DNA of 64,000 nt, taken from Symbiodinium microadriaticum. Its lineage: Eukaryota; Sar; Dinophyceae; Suessiales; Symbiodiniaceae. The stretch's first letter is position 1. The number at the start of each line of letters is the position of its first letter. The notes under the pieces are model-generated. The model was not told the DNA's origin. It did not search any database and saw nothing but the letters and a program-made list of their open reading frames with translations. The stretch lies in assembly GCA_001939145.1 (NCBI GenBank), contig LSRX01000467.1:228800-292799 (forward strand). The letters run 5' to 3'. The position numbers and the translations under genes are program-made. Below are positions 46,763 to 57,368 of this stretch, piece after piece.

Positions 46763-46867
46763 GGTAAGGATAAGCAGAAGCAGCAGCGTGAAGAACACTG
46801 ATCGGCAAGCAACCATCATGCCCTTGATCAAAATCATCAATTCTGGCATGAACTTCACGAGTCTTGC
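46763..46867 (-). CDS. voltage-gated channel, end of S4, S4-S5 linker and S5
   Basis: 105 bases, 35 codons, phase 0. Product ARLVKFMPELMILIKGMMVA then CRSVFFTLLLLLILT. PEL.(I/V)L(I/V)KG(M)..A.RSVF.T is the signature linker of protist and alveolate voltage-gated channels. Acceptor CCCAG followed by GCAAGA; the end uses a GC donor (ACC then GCACCA). Confidence 0.9.
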
Positions 46868-47775
46868 CTGGGTTCATCTTGGCTGGCGGATCAGGGTTTC
46901 GGGTTCAGCCTGGTTTATTGCTGTAGTGTGTGGCTAGAGAGCGTCAGTCTGACACGAGATGGCATTCGACGCTCACCGTCACAAGAGAAGTCCACTCAGA
47001 AAGCCTCTCCACTGTTGGCAACCCTCCCGGTTGATCAAGGCTGGCACCTCGAAAGCATCCCTGAAAGCATATGACTTGCATGCAGACAGCCCCAAAGCCT
47101 AAACCTTCAACCCTAACTGCCTCGACCCTAGACAGTACCTACTAAACCCTACCTCTAGACTCTCAAAACCCTCAAACCCGAACCCCAAAACCTACAGCAC
47201 GTGAACCCGAAACCCTTTGCCCAACCCCGAAGACTCTTGTCTGGATCGCTCTTTGCGGCCACGTTGCGAGGCGGACCTGGTCACAGCAAGATGTTTTAAT
47301 TTTAGTATAATATAGCCCCAAACCCTATTCCAACTATTAACGCCTCTATGTTACGGGTATCGCCGAGAGAGCTATTATGTCTGGTTTCTGTTGTGATTAT
47401 CACTAATCGTATTGCTAGTGATGACAACAAGTATTGCTGCTTTACGCCATGTTCTCATTTGAGCATACTGTTGTTTCTGACATTGATGATGGCAATACTT
47501 CTACATCAAAGTGCACTGCCTTGCCTTCTCGGCTGGGCAGGAAATGTCTGTGCCCCTGCACTCCTATGCTCCTACGGAAACGAGCACCCTGTCCTGGTTC
47601 GGAGCAGCCTGCTGCCCCCGAATAAACACAGGCTCGCAATATGTAAGCTTCAGCAATACACGAGACGCAATACCCGGAAACACAGGATCTGCTTGCAAAG
47701 AACCCCCAGGAAGGCAGAGAGGGGCAGACACCCTACTGCAAGAGTCTGAACCCCCAAAATTCTCTGCTCAGGAGC

Positions 47776-47880
47776 AGTCCGCAAAACGCGCAGGACTCGT
47801 GCAAAGCGCAGCGAGCTCGCAGCATTTGCACCGGTAGCGGAAAGGCTTGTGAATTGCAATGCTTCCAGAGCTGGAAGTAC
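47776..47880 (-). CDS. voltage-gated channel, S3-S4 linker and S4 voltage sensor
   Basis: 105 bases, 35 codons, phase 0. Acceptor CTGAG followed by GTACTT; GC donor after ACT at 47775. Product VLPALEALQFTSLSATGANA then ASSLRFARVLRVLRT. Joined to ARLVKF it gives R, R, R, R, R, K at every third position, the gating-charge pattern of S4. The joining is supported because any other donor breaks the periodicity. Confidence 0.87.
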
Positions 47881-48804
47881 CTCAGTAAGTGCTTGGTCAC
47901 TAACGTCTGCAATTCTGGCTAGCGAAACAGCATATCCCTACGGAGAAAGTCTCTGCGGGAATACCACTACCAACGGAACTTGAGCTGTCTCCTTAAGAAT
48001 CATTTGTAGGGACTTCATGCTTTCAATCCTTCAGAGTCTGCGGTAGTGCACCGGGCATGGCTCCCACACGTCTCTCCATTGATTCTATACTATAGAATGC
48101 TGCCAGAATGCTTTCGGGAACACAATGTAATTATTCTTGGTGTTCCTTGTCTTCGGTCATCAAGATCTTACAACTCTATAGCGTTGAGGCTTCAAGACAC
48201 TCCTAGCTTCTAGAATTGAGCCGATCTGGCCGTTTGCCACTCCAACAGTAGCATGTAGCACGACCAAACAGCCAGAAGAGAGTCACAGGTACTAGTTACT
48301 AGTTCGTAACTCAGTAGTGGCACAAGAACCCGAATGAAGCCGCACACTATCCGGTCGTGGTTGCGTTGGCGAGCACTGCTGCCGCTCTGTAGACTGTGGA
48401 GTTCAGAATGTGCTGCCACATAGCAATAAAACAGTATAGCGCAACATAAATACTGTTACTATAGTGTATATACTATACAATATGTGACAGTATTTTCCAA
48501 CCTGCAGATCTCAGCCTCATCTTCGACAGCACTATTCTTGCACTTGCCACGGCACGTTACATCTAAGACCTCTGGGACTTGGGGCTGTGCACAGAACGGA
48601 AGACAAATCCGTGTCCGTGCTGGCAGACGTGGTCGCTGATTTCAGCTCAGGCTCAGGAGTGACAAACCTGCTCTACTATCTCTACTTCACGCTTCAAGAA
48701 AGTTTCAAAGCAGAGAGGGTGGATAAGCCGTGACTAAATCCCCAGACCCTTCCAGGATTCCAGGAGGGCAGAAAAAGGGGGCTCCACTCTCTGCGTCTGG
48801 GGGC

Positions 48805-48900
48805 CCAGGTCTCCAGAACCATCAGCAGGGTGAGCAGAGTCTCGAAGCACAACCAGCCATCCTGGAGGGATTGTCGCAGGCCACCATGCCCCAAATATCC
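48805..48900 (-). CDS. voltage-gated channel, S3 segment
   Basis: Product LRQSLQDGWLCFETLLTLLM then VLETW. The DGW..F(D/E)..L..LMV.ETW pattern is S3 of this channel class. It ends at TGG followed by a GC donor at 48804, and TGG joins in phase 0 to VLPALEAL. The 5' border (AAG then GATATT) is uncertain, and the phase with the S2 exon does not fit directly, so a small exon may be missing. Confidence 0.78.
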
Positions 48901-49266
48901 TTGGTGGAGTTGGAGATTGGGGGGGATCAAGAACTCTGCAAAACCGGAGGTTCAGCTTGCAAACATCCACAACTTCTCCGATTCGATCTATGTTGAACTG
49001 AAGAGCAGGCAGGCACTGAGCTTGAAAGCATTCTGAGCTGTTCTAAATGCTTGAGAGCACACAAGGTCCAGCTCGTTACATGCATGTGGTTGTGGCTTCT
49101 TCTACTAGCACATGCTCAAGAGGTCCGTCCCTTGTCGTGTCTGTACGGGTTGATTCAAACTCAGGATGCTGGCTGTACACAGCTTCTTCATAATTGCAAT
49201 ATCGAGTAGGGCCCCTAAATAACAAGGTGCCCCAGCTGATCGAAACCCAACAATGAACACAGACAG

Positions 49267-49400
49267 TCCAGGGCTCGAAGGACCAACTCCGTCAGGAAAA
49301 ATACGCAGAACAAGTTCTGCGTGACGGCAAAGACCGGGGAAGCGCCAGAGAGATATCCGAAGAGGTTTCGGTTCAGCTCCACATCCATTGCCATCTCCAC
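49267..49400 (-). CDS. voltage-gated channel, S2 segment
   Basis: Acceptor GCCGAG followed by GTGGAG. Product VEMAMDVELNRNLFGYLSGA, SPVFAVTQNLFCVFFLTELV, then LRALDCL. F.VTQNLFC.FF(L/T)(T/V)ELVLR is a clear S2, with the conserved glutamate in ELVLR. The 3' donor is uncertain (GT after GGACT gives an unsuitable phase). Confidence 0.8.
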
Positions 49401-50304
49401 CTCGGCTTTAGCGTCTCATTTATATAGGGTTTAGGATTTAGGGGTTTAGGGTTTAGGATTTAGGGGTTTAGGGTTTAGGATTTAGGGGTTTAGGGGTTTA
49501 GGGGTTTATGGTTTAGGAGTTTAGGGGTCGGGCTGCGTACGTACATTCCGTCATAATGAGCTGCCATTTTCCTTCTTGCTGGTTACTTCCTCAGCTTGAA
49601 CAAGGAGACCCCGGAGACCCCCAAATACGAAAGGGCACATGCGTAGGATGACCCATGATGGACCTGGTATGGCAGATTACATACGCAACGGCGCCTCAAC
49701 AAAAAGCTCAGTCTGAATAGTTCGCTTGTGGCTCTGGCGATTTCAGGTGCACGAAGGATTGATGACGAGACATGTGATGTGTTCTGCAACAGCCGTGTTC
49801 GTGCGGACAAGACATGCAGGTGTGCGTGGAGCTTGTGGACTGGGGTGGAAATTGTCTTCGACTTGAACACTTCTGGTAATCGTATTACAGTGTTGCAGTG
49901 TTACCCGTCTGTGTGTCGCTGGCTTTATCGCTGCCACGTGTGCCCAAGGTGGCTGCAAGCTGCAGCCCGAATGTCGCGCACGCCAAGTCCAAATTTCCAT
50001 TGCAGCGGATGCACGCAGAGGCCAATACGAGCAACAAGTTGTGGTCACCCGGCAAGCAAGCCCACAACAAAAATGACGAAAAACACAGAGCGGCGATGAG
50101 AGGTGCTGTTGAATGTTGTGTATGGGTTGCGGTTTGTGTATGGGTTGCGGTTTCGCTGTTCACTCATGTGAAGCTCTTTCATGCTTCGCCACCTTGGCTA
50201 TATAATCGTGTGCGACGTGGACAAGAGCGAGAATTATGGCTTCGAGCCGCGCGAATTATGGCTTCCACAACCATATACGCCAACTGCTCAATACTGTCAT
50301 TGAC
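49401..50304. other. channel intron with telomere-like tract
   Basis: Between the S1 and S2 exons. Holds the TTTAGGG-like array at 49421-49530. The frame at 49583-49870 is not supported. Confidence 0.5.
49421..49530. repeat. TTTAGGG-like array, 21-22 bp period
   Basis: Repeats of GGATTTAGGGGTTTAGGGTT, about three regular copies followed by looser TTTAGGGG units. Interstitial, in an intron. Confidence 0.88.
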
Positions 50305-50452
50305 CTTGCTGTATCCAAAGAGGCTAAACTGGTTCACTATTAACCAAAGCGCCGCATTCAGGATGACCATCGTGAGCGCCAAGCGCTCGAACCAGGGGTT
50401 CCCCACGATCTTCGCACATTGGTTCTTCACCCGGTGCTTCGCAGCATCAGAC
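50305..50452 (-). CDS. voltage-gated channel, S1 segment
   Basis: Acceptor TGTAAG followed by GTCTG at 50452. Product SDAAKHRVKNQCAKIVGNPW then FERLALTMVILNAALWLIVN. NPWFE.L....ILNA..L is the S1 signature. A GT donor after AGCAAG is proposed at the end. The preceding basic stretch is cytoplasmic. Confidence 0.82.
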
Positions 50453-51589
50453 CTTACAGTGCTACACTGTTAGGCTCCAACGCACGGAATAAGATGTGGT
50501 CAGGCACAGTCGAACGAGCCTCTCGTCTGACTGGAGCATCCCCCCCATGCTTCATCCACTGACTAAAAGCACATGCACGAAAGTTCGCTGACCGTAGATT
50601 GACGAGCATAACAGTGCAACAGCGAACAAGAAACAGCCTCTTGAGCTTATCGCTGAAACTGCTTGCCGGGCTCCTCATGTCGTAAGCTTCAGCAAGACTT
50701 GTGAAAAGGAAAGTAACTGCATGTAGTGGTGGGAGATAGGCTAGTTCTTTGGTTGATTGGAAATGCATCTGCAGCAGGAACTTCACCTTGAAGCAACAGA
50801 CTGTTGAGGGCTGTCTACAGAAAACCTCAACCACGAATTCTGACCCTACAACCGAGAATTTCATGTGTAGTCGAGGACAAGTAACTACGACTCCACACTG
50901 TGGAGAAAACACGCCCAACGCTTGTACCGCCTGTACATTCGATTCGTCGCTGGTGGAGAAGTAGCCCCTTACGCCGCCCCAGGCTCAGACGCTACCCGCT
51001 ACTCTAAAACATTCCCCATAATTAGGAACGAGAACGAAAGGTAAAAACAAAGGAGACGGAGTCAGCATGTGGCAGTTTCACCCGCTGGGCGACTACATCA
51101 TCCAACAGCCTGTAGGAGAAGCCAGTCCGGATTCATGAATGTAACAATTTCTTCCAGGCTTCGTGTCACAAACAATACGTAGTATGAGCTGCAGGACTAC
51201 TAAGTCACCATGCCTGAAGCCGCCCACAACCATGTAGGGAAGATCAATCATTTCCCCTGCTGGCACGCGAAATCATCTTCCTTGACATTCCTCTGCGATC
51301 TGGACAGCCGGGTGGCGAGTGACCAACAGCGGCGTTCTTCATAACTAAAGTAGGTGAGTACCTGTCTCAAGATTTAAGGGTTCGGAGCAAAGCACAAGCA
51401 TGGCTTCGGCTTCGGTTGGACCGAACTGCAAAGTAGCCTGTTGCTTCTGAAGCTGTCCAGTCGCATCTCGCCGCCCTATACAGCGCATATCTCTCCGTGT
51501 GTGTGTGTGTGCTGAAAGTGAGGGGGTTCTTGATTGGACAGCGTTTTGCCACCAAGATACTCAGCATGAAAATTCGCTAGCAAACCGCC
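50453..51589. other. no exon recognised with confidence
   Basis: A minus frame at 50454-50918 (ANFRACAFSQWMKHGGDAP and RREARSTVPDHILFRALEP) may be an interdomain exon but has no splice support. Confidence 0.3.
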
Positions 51590-51743
51590 ACCTCCATGCG
51601 CAAGCTCGCCTGCCTTCTTGGCCTCCGCCTGTCGAGAGTTGAGCTGCTCACCGGCAAAGGACGTTAGCAATCCCAGGATGTACAAATGGAAAAAAATCAG
51701 AGGAACACAAGCGAAAGCGCCCCAACCAAAGGCTTCAGGCAGC
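51590..51743 (-). CDS. hydrophobic exon upstream of channel S1, possible S6 of a preceding domain
   Basis: Acceptor GAGAAG followed by GCTGCC. Product LPEAFGWGAFACVPLIFFHL, YILGLLTSFAGEQLNSRQAE, then AKKAGELAHGGG. One membrane span followed by a charged helix, as expected for S6 plus its cytoplasmic end. If so, the gene encodes more than one channel domain. A GTGAGC donor inside (after TTTGCCG) would shorten the exon. Confidence 0.48.
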
Positions 51744-51984
51744 CTTCTCGTCGCGCGACAGCTTTACGGGGGCATTGCGATCCTGGGAAATCCCCGTGTG
51801 AGCAGGGGCGCCAGCTTTGTGTTAGAGTGTCAGAAGTAGCCGGTAGGAGAAGGGGCGCGACCGTCATGTTGGCTATCAACGAGTGCATCTTCTGGCATCA
51901 TCCAAGTTACCTGCTGAGGCGAAACTCTCTGGGACCGAATCAGCCAAGAAGTCCTCCCAAGGACGGCCAGAAAGCCGATGGAAT

Positions 51985-52330
51985 CATGCACGCTCACACC
52001 CACACACACACACACGCACGCACGCACGCATGCACGGACGGACGCACGGACACAGGGACGCGCGCCCACTCATTATAATTCGTTTAGCTTTATTGACTGT
52101 ACTGAAGTAAAAACAGCAGCAACAACAACAACAACAACAACGGCACCAACAACATGGACAAAAAATCAAAGACACCATCTGAATCTACACCCTGATACCA
52201 CTACCACTACTACCACTACCACCGCCACCACCACCACCACCACCACCACCACCACCACCAAATAACAACGAGCACAAGCACAAGCACAAGCACAATAACC
52301 AGGACAACAACAACAACAACAGTAAGTAAG
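51985..52330. repeat. AC/ACGC, AAC and ACC microsatellites
   Basis: ACACAC/CGCACGCA at about 52000-52040, AAC triplets at about 52110-52140, ACC triplets at about 52195-52260, GCACAA at about 52270-52292. Confidence 0.9.
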
Positions 52331-52645
52331 GCTCTGCTGCTTGCACCTATCAATGGGTTCGCCGATTCCTGGGTACATCCTACTCTGTCAACCTGAGTGA
52401 GCATGTACTGTTCGGAACGGGGCTTCTGGCTTAGCCCCTCGCCATGTCAAACATCTGCACCTAGATGGAACAATGGAAACACTGCACAGCGAGACCAAGC
52501 ATGACGTCACAAGCAACGTTGCAGGTACTCGGAGATGATCAGTCTCCGCTTCCCCCATGGTGGATAGCTTCGTTGGCACAGGTACCACCATGGGCCTGTG
52601 CCCCCTGCGCAAAATGCAAAACAAATTGGGTGGACGACACCAGCG
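52331..52645. other. no gene recognised
   Basis: Short unique spacer between microsatellites. Confidence 0.4.
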
Positions 52646-52699
<54 letters not shown>

Positions 52700-52770
52700 C
52701 CACCAACACCAACACCAACACCAACACCAACACCAACACCAACACCAACAACAACACCAACACCAACACC

Positions 52771-52803
<33 letters not shown>

Positions 52804-52845
52804 AACAGCAGCAGCACGGCAGCAACAGCAATAACAGCAGGCAAT
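52644..52845. repeat. CAACAG/CAACAC/AAC hexamer and triplet array
   Basis: CAACAG hexamers, then CAACAC, then AAC, then AACAGC. Gln/Asn/His/Thr frames and their reverse leucine/valine frames are artefacts. Confidence 0.93.
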
Positions 52846-53149
52846 AACATGAACAAGAGCAAGCAACATGTAAAACAAACAAAAACTTGACATGCCCAGC
52901 CTGCGGCACCTACAATACCTTTACGCTGCTTGCAATGCATAACGGCTGGCTAGTGCTGGCCACCGTGTCCGAAATCTGGCAAGCAGACATAACAGCATCG
53001 AACCTCGTGATTTCCAGAATTCGTCGTCGTGTATCTAAGGAGCTGCTTGTGCATGTGCAGGAGTGCTTTAGAGCCTTCAAGGCATGCTTAGTCTATTTGT
53101 CGGAGACACCGCCCCTTCTACCGGCCCTTCAAGCTTGACGCTGTTCGAG

Positions 53150-53240
53150 TGGTTATGTGTAAGTGCAGAGCTGCGGTAGTGGTCCCCAAGGTAGGCGCGA
53201 GGGCCACAAGTACAAACCCGAAAATGGTGTGGCAATCACC
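53150..53240 (-). CDS. exon candidate with membrane segment
   Basis: TTGCAG acceptor followed by GGTGAT. Product GDCHTIFGFVLVALAPTLGT then TTAALHLHI. One hydrophobic span. Same strand and upstream of the channel, so it may belong to an earlier channel domain, but there is no motif proof. Confidence 0.32.
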
Positions 53241-55213
53241 CTGCAATTCCTGGCAGAGTATCGCGCACAGAATGCGTCTGGTTTCCCCAGTCTCAGTTTT
53301 CCTCAGAGCAGCTGGGAGCTGTAGAGGAGATTTCACCCTGGTGGAAGACTTGCGAGTGCGCAGTCCTGCGGGCCTCAGTCATTCTTCCACTTGCGGCTTT
53401 TGCTGCGGAATCCCATGGGGTCGCAAGGGTCCTGCGCTTTGCCGAGAGCGTCGGCAGATGCTGTTTGGCGGTCTTTGCTCTGCGCGCTTTGCGTTCTGGT
53501 ACCTTGGTCCAGGATTCTGGCCTTATAGGGCTTACGCTCCCGAGGTCGTTTTTCCGAACAGTTCAAGAGATAGGGTTTTTGATTGGTCCTGGGACAAGAC
53601 TTCCCCGGCAATCACTATTTTAAGGACTATGGCTATGGGTTCCTGATGGTGCGTATCCATCACAACATCCTCAGACAAACAGTACCATTATCAGGGCTGC
53701 TAGCCCTTGGAAATGAGCTAAACAACTAACTGATCACCTAGATCCATTGCTCCTTATTATTCTCCGGTTGAAATCATGTTAGTGGGGTTTGTTGAGACTA
53801 CTATTTCTGTGTCTTGTATCGTATCATCAGTAGTTGGTATTGAGCATGAAAAACTCTAGATTCTACATCGGCTGCCTAACAGAAAGATGTAAGATCGGTG
53901 TTGCAGCCATTTCCCCATCATCTCACTGCTGCAGCACAAGATAATGCTACAGCACACATTACAAGCTAGTGCGCGAGTCGTGCCTGCTGCTAACCAACGT
54001 CACCACTGCTGAAATAACCAGTGCCTTGAAAACCTTGTACCCACGACCATGTCTGGCCTCTGCTCAGAGCTACATCATAGGCAGCTGTTGGCATTGTTGC
54101 TGTTGTTGTTATTGTCGGTGCGGCTGCTGCTGTCGCCTGCATCATCACGGACATCCCCATCACCACCATCATGATTCTTTGCTGCACTAGTTACTCTTGT
54201 CGACTTTGCACTCGGAGCCGAAATCTTAGCGCCATCCTACAGTCTCTGACTGCCTCTTAGCCTCTGCGCAGATTTACATCCGGTCGTTTTATTCGGCACC
54301 TCCTGTTCAATTCACTTCTACAGAGATTGGGATGTCAATGAGGAAATTCGGTGCTGGCGGTGAGGGTAATTGCTGCAGTGTTAGAGTTAGTGTCGGGGGG
54401 GAGGCAGCCGTAGATCGGTCAGGCTTGACGTCGTGTCGCATCATGTCATGTCCTTGCGTGTCTTATTTCATCATTTCGCTCTGCTAGCTTGCTTTTGTCT
54501 TGCAGCTCCTTTACATGCTGACTTCACTTCAGACATGACCGAATGCAGACCTCACACTTACTGTGCGCTTGGGAGTACATTCGTGGGTAGATCGGCCTAT
54601 CCATCCCAGCTGTAGGCATGTGCACGCTCTGGCACTGGTTCTGACAGAAGGACGACCCGTGTGAGCACTTGATTCGCACAAAGAAAAGATACTGACGATC
54701 AGAAAGAATGGAAGACTACACCCTGAGCTGGTCACTGCCGGGTGGATAATTAGGAGTCTGTGGCGATCAAGACATTGAAGCTGTGCTACTGGTACAGGTG
54801 CCTGGTGTATCGGAACAGGGCATTATTTTGTTGGTACAGGTGTTGCAAGAGACTGACATCATCAGCTTGTACTCCGCATGCCATCCTAGACGGTCCTAGA
54901 CTAGCAGGGCTGCCAGGCCCCACTCACCATGATGGACGCGAGCGAGGGCTGAGCATGAACCCACACCCAGAAAAGCTAGACCCCTGCATTCGGGAATTCG
55001 GAGGTTCTTGATGCGACCTGCTTCGGCTATGGATATAAGTATAAGTGCCATACCCATTCTCTTCAAGCGGCAACCGCATCAAAGTTCGTGTCCTCCTGGA
55101 AGCGTTCCAGGACACATCACAGCCGTCAGGTTCATGCGTCCGAGCCCCATGTTCCACTTCTCAGGACACAGATCAGGGCTGCTTTGTGCCATGTGCAGAC
55201 ACTCGGTTCCTAC
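53241..55213. other. no gene recognised with confidence
   Basis: Minus frames at 53375-53611 (Lys/Arg/Gln-rich) and a plus frame at 53149-53646 overlap; neither is supported. TTG/TGC and CAT triplet patches lie near 54090-54175. Confidence 0.35.
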
Positions 55214-55364
55214 CTCGTCGCTCTTCATCTCCGCAAGCGCTTCGGGCAGTTGTCCAGGAAGCCCAACACTTTCTGCTGAGCCCTTGTCGGAGACCTGCAC
55301 TTCCCGCAAGACCTGCATGTTCAGAATGCTCATGACTTGCGAAGCTTGCGGCTTCGAGATCTGC
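55214..55364 (-). CDS. helical exon, unknown protein
   Basis: Acceptor CAAGAG followed by GCAGATC; GTAGGA donor after GACGAG. Product QISKPQASQVMSILNMQVLR, EVQVSDKGSAESVGLPGQLP, then EALAEMKSDE. Convincing protein composition and good splice sites. Family unknown. May be a 5' part of the channel gene or the end of a separate gene. Confidence 0.5.
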
Positions 55365-55442
55365 CTCTTGCTGTTGAGAGCTTTGACTTACAACTACTCC
55401 CAATGGACGCAAGCAGTATTTCCATAGGGAGCACTCCAACAC

Positions 55443-55481
55443 CTTGTCCTGCACAACAGCCATCTTGACCGACACCGGCTC
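55443..55481 (-). CDS. short exon candidate upstream of 55.3 kb exon
   Basis: 13 codons: EPVSVKMAVVQDK, between a CTACAG acceptor and a GTGTTG donor. Phase 0 at its end, whereas the next exon starts by completing a codon, so either an exon is missing between them or one border is wrong. Confidence 0.33.
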
Positions 55482-56034
55482 CTGTAGCACGTAACATCCG
55501 TCGTTCTGAGAAAATCTGGCTTCTGTCTAATTCCCACTATCTCCCAAAATGCCACTCGCTGACACGTGTCTACTTTCGGAAACTGCAGCGCATGCGACTC
55601 CGAACGACTACGCCTGCTCTGTTCAGGAACCTGTCCTCAGCGCTTCTAACGGAAGCGTGACGCTTTGGCATGTCGTCCTTCAGGGACCATCACAGGCTTC
55701 TGTGCGTCTGCTGAGGTGAGAAAAAACGCTCTTTGTTCAACACGGCGCGGCCAAAGGTGATAAGGTGTTGCTCTCTGCTGAAACCTTTCAGCTTGACAAC
55801 ACGAACCCTGCACATTCTTGCTCACACCAGAATGGCTCATCCTCGCGGCTTCCGACAGAAAACCTGAAACACAACACGCAACACTTCCGTCCACTCTGAC
55901 AGAACTCGCAAGAACCTGACACAGGTGGCGACAGACGCATTCTCGCATTGCCTCACCTGGAAAATCCCGAGCCCTGCAAGCATCAACGCAAGAAGCCTAC
56001 TGTGTCAGATTGGGTCTCAAACAGACCAGAATAC

Positions 56035-56115
56035 CTTAGACCCCAAACCCAAGACCTCAAACCCTCAACCCTAAACCCAAAACCTCAACTCCAAAACCCC
56101 AAACCCCACACCCCA
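56035..56115. repeat. CCCTAAA/CCCCAAA telomere-like tract
   Basis: Many CCCAAACCC, CCCTAAACCC and CCCCAAAACC words. Confidence 0.8.
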
Positions 56116-56137
56116 AAAGCATGGAAGCTCGGCGATG

Positions 56138-56176
56138 CTAAATAAATAAATAAATAAGTAAATAAATAAATAAATA

Positions 56177-56222
<46 letters not shown>

Positions 56223-56225
56223 ATA
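56138..56225. repeat. AAAT and AT microsatellites
   Basis: (AAAT)n then (AT)n. Confidence 0.94.
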
Positions 56226-56377
56226 TTTTTAACAAGGAACCCCCAAGACAGGTAATTATGTAGGCCCCTATGTTATATTCTTTGCTTCAAGAGCCGAAGC
56301 CTCGGGACAAGAAATAGCCGAGGTCGTGTTGGACTTCCGTGCCGGCGCCTGCTCGGAGGGAATCTGGAGGTACTATA

Positions 56378-56462
56378 TTGGTTTAGGGTTTAGGGGTTCA
56401 GGGTTTATAGGGTTTTAGGGTTTAGGGGGGTTAGGGTTTATAGGCTTTAGGGGTTTAGGGTA
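56378..56462. repeat. TTTAGGG telomere-like tract
   Basis: TTTAGGGTTTAGGGGTTCAG and similar units. The same block lies 270 bases from the CCCTAAA tract in the opposite orientation. Confidence 0.85.
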
Positions 56463-56759
56463 CCATATTCACAAACAAATCATGTGTATATATGTGAGCA
56501 TCTAGTTATAATACTGTCTGCAAATACTAAAATAAGCAATAATCTGTGTATATATTTAATGCATATACATATACGCACATGTATACTATGGCTTTCAAAC
56601 TTTATAAGGCATATATTATATATGACCCAAACTCATGGTTACACACATATACGTATGTGTGTGTATATATATATATATATATACATATCTATATATGTAT
56701 AGATCGCCACATACGGATGTAACGCAGCACTTTGGAGAAAAGCCTTGCGCTGGTAGGCT

Positions 56760-57000
56760 TCAGCTGTGGAAGCTCGAGGATACACGCCGTTTGATGTGCC
56801 AGGTTTTGGAAACTTCTGCGCCCATGAGGCGTGGGAACAAAACTCTCTCTGCGACAGGTTCTTTTGGTCCTAAAGTGCCGGTAACTTTGGGTATCCGGGT
56901 GGATTGAAGTGGAGGATGATACAGCAGTGGATGCCTGGGCTTCTGTCTGGGCTCCGTTGCTGTTTCCATGGGAGAGGGAGACCTTGTCGCACCTCTGTTT
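56760..57000 (-). CDS. exon candidate, unknown, proline-rich
   Basis: Minus frame GATRSPSPMETATEPRQKPR, HPLLYHPPLQSTRIPKVTGT, then LGPKEPVAERVLFPRLMGAE. Open to a stop near 56760. It may follow the exon at 57110-57204. Other frames are partly open. Confidence 0.35.
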
Positions 57001-57109
57001 TCAGATGTTTTCAGTGACACAAGATGTGTTGCGGCCCGTACTTCATCGGCTTTGCTAAGGGTGCCTCATGCGGGCGACTGACTTGAGGTGAAGATGACTG
57101 ATTGGCCAC

Positions 57110-57204
57110 AGACTTCCAGTGCTCTGCGCCGAGCTCGGGGCTGTCGAAATATCTGACATCCTTGCTGAACTCGCGGCCAGCAATGAATCTAACAAGTGCC
57201 AAGC
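57110..57204 (-). CDS. unknown protein, internal exon
   Basis: Acceptor CATCAAG followed by GCTTGG at 57204; GT donor after TCT at 57109. Product LALVRFIAGREFSKDVRYFD then SPELGAEHWKS. The preceding exon ends with one base (G), and this one begins with the two bases that complete GGC, so the junction is in phase. Family not recognised. Confidence 0.55.
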
Positions 57205-57307
57205 CTTGATGCGTAGCTTTGAAGGAGGTGACACTGGTGGCTCAGGTCTGACCTGAAGCACCCCAACTCGGCGGTTTGCACAACAAAATGGAATACCAAG
57301 GGCTCAC

Positions 57308-57368
57308 CTGCATGGGAACTGGCAAACTCCAGTCTGCCATCAGACGGATCTTCCTCTGGTTCTACTTC
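57308..57368 (-). CDS. unknown protein, 61-bp internal exon
   Basis: Acceptor ATGCAG followed by GAAGTA; canonical GTGAGC donor at 57307. Product EVEPEEDPSDGRLEFASSHA, acidic. Intron of 103 bases to the 57110-57204 exon with matching phase. Confidence 0.55.

Noticed and set aside
52388-52940. 130-170 codon frames of Val/Leu/Cys (minus) and Gln/Asn/Thr (plus)
   Set aside because: Translation of CAACAG/AAC repeats.
53149-53646. 165-codon plus frame
   Set aside because: Overlaps minus frames that are equally open; no motif. Left unassigned.
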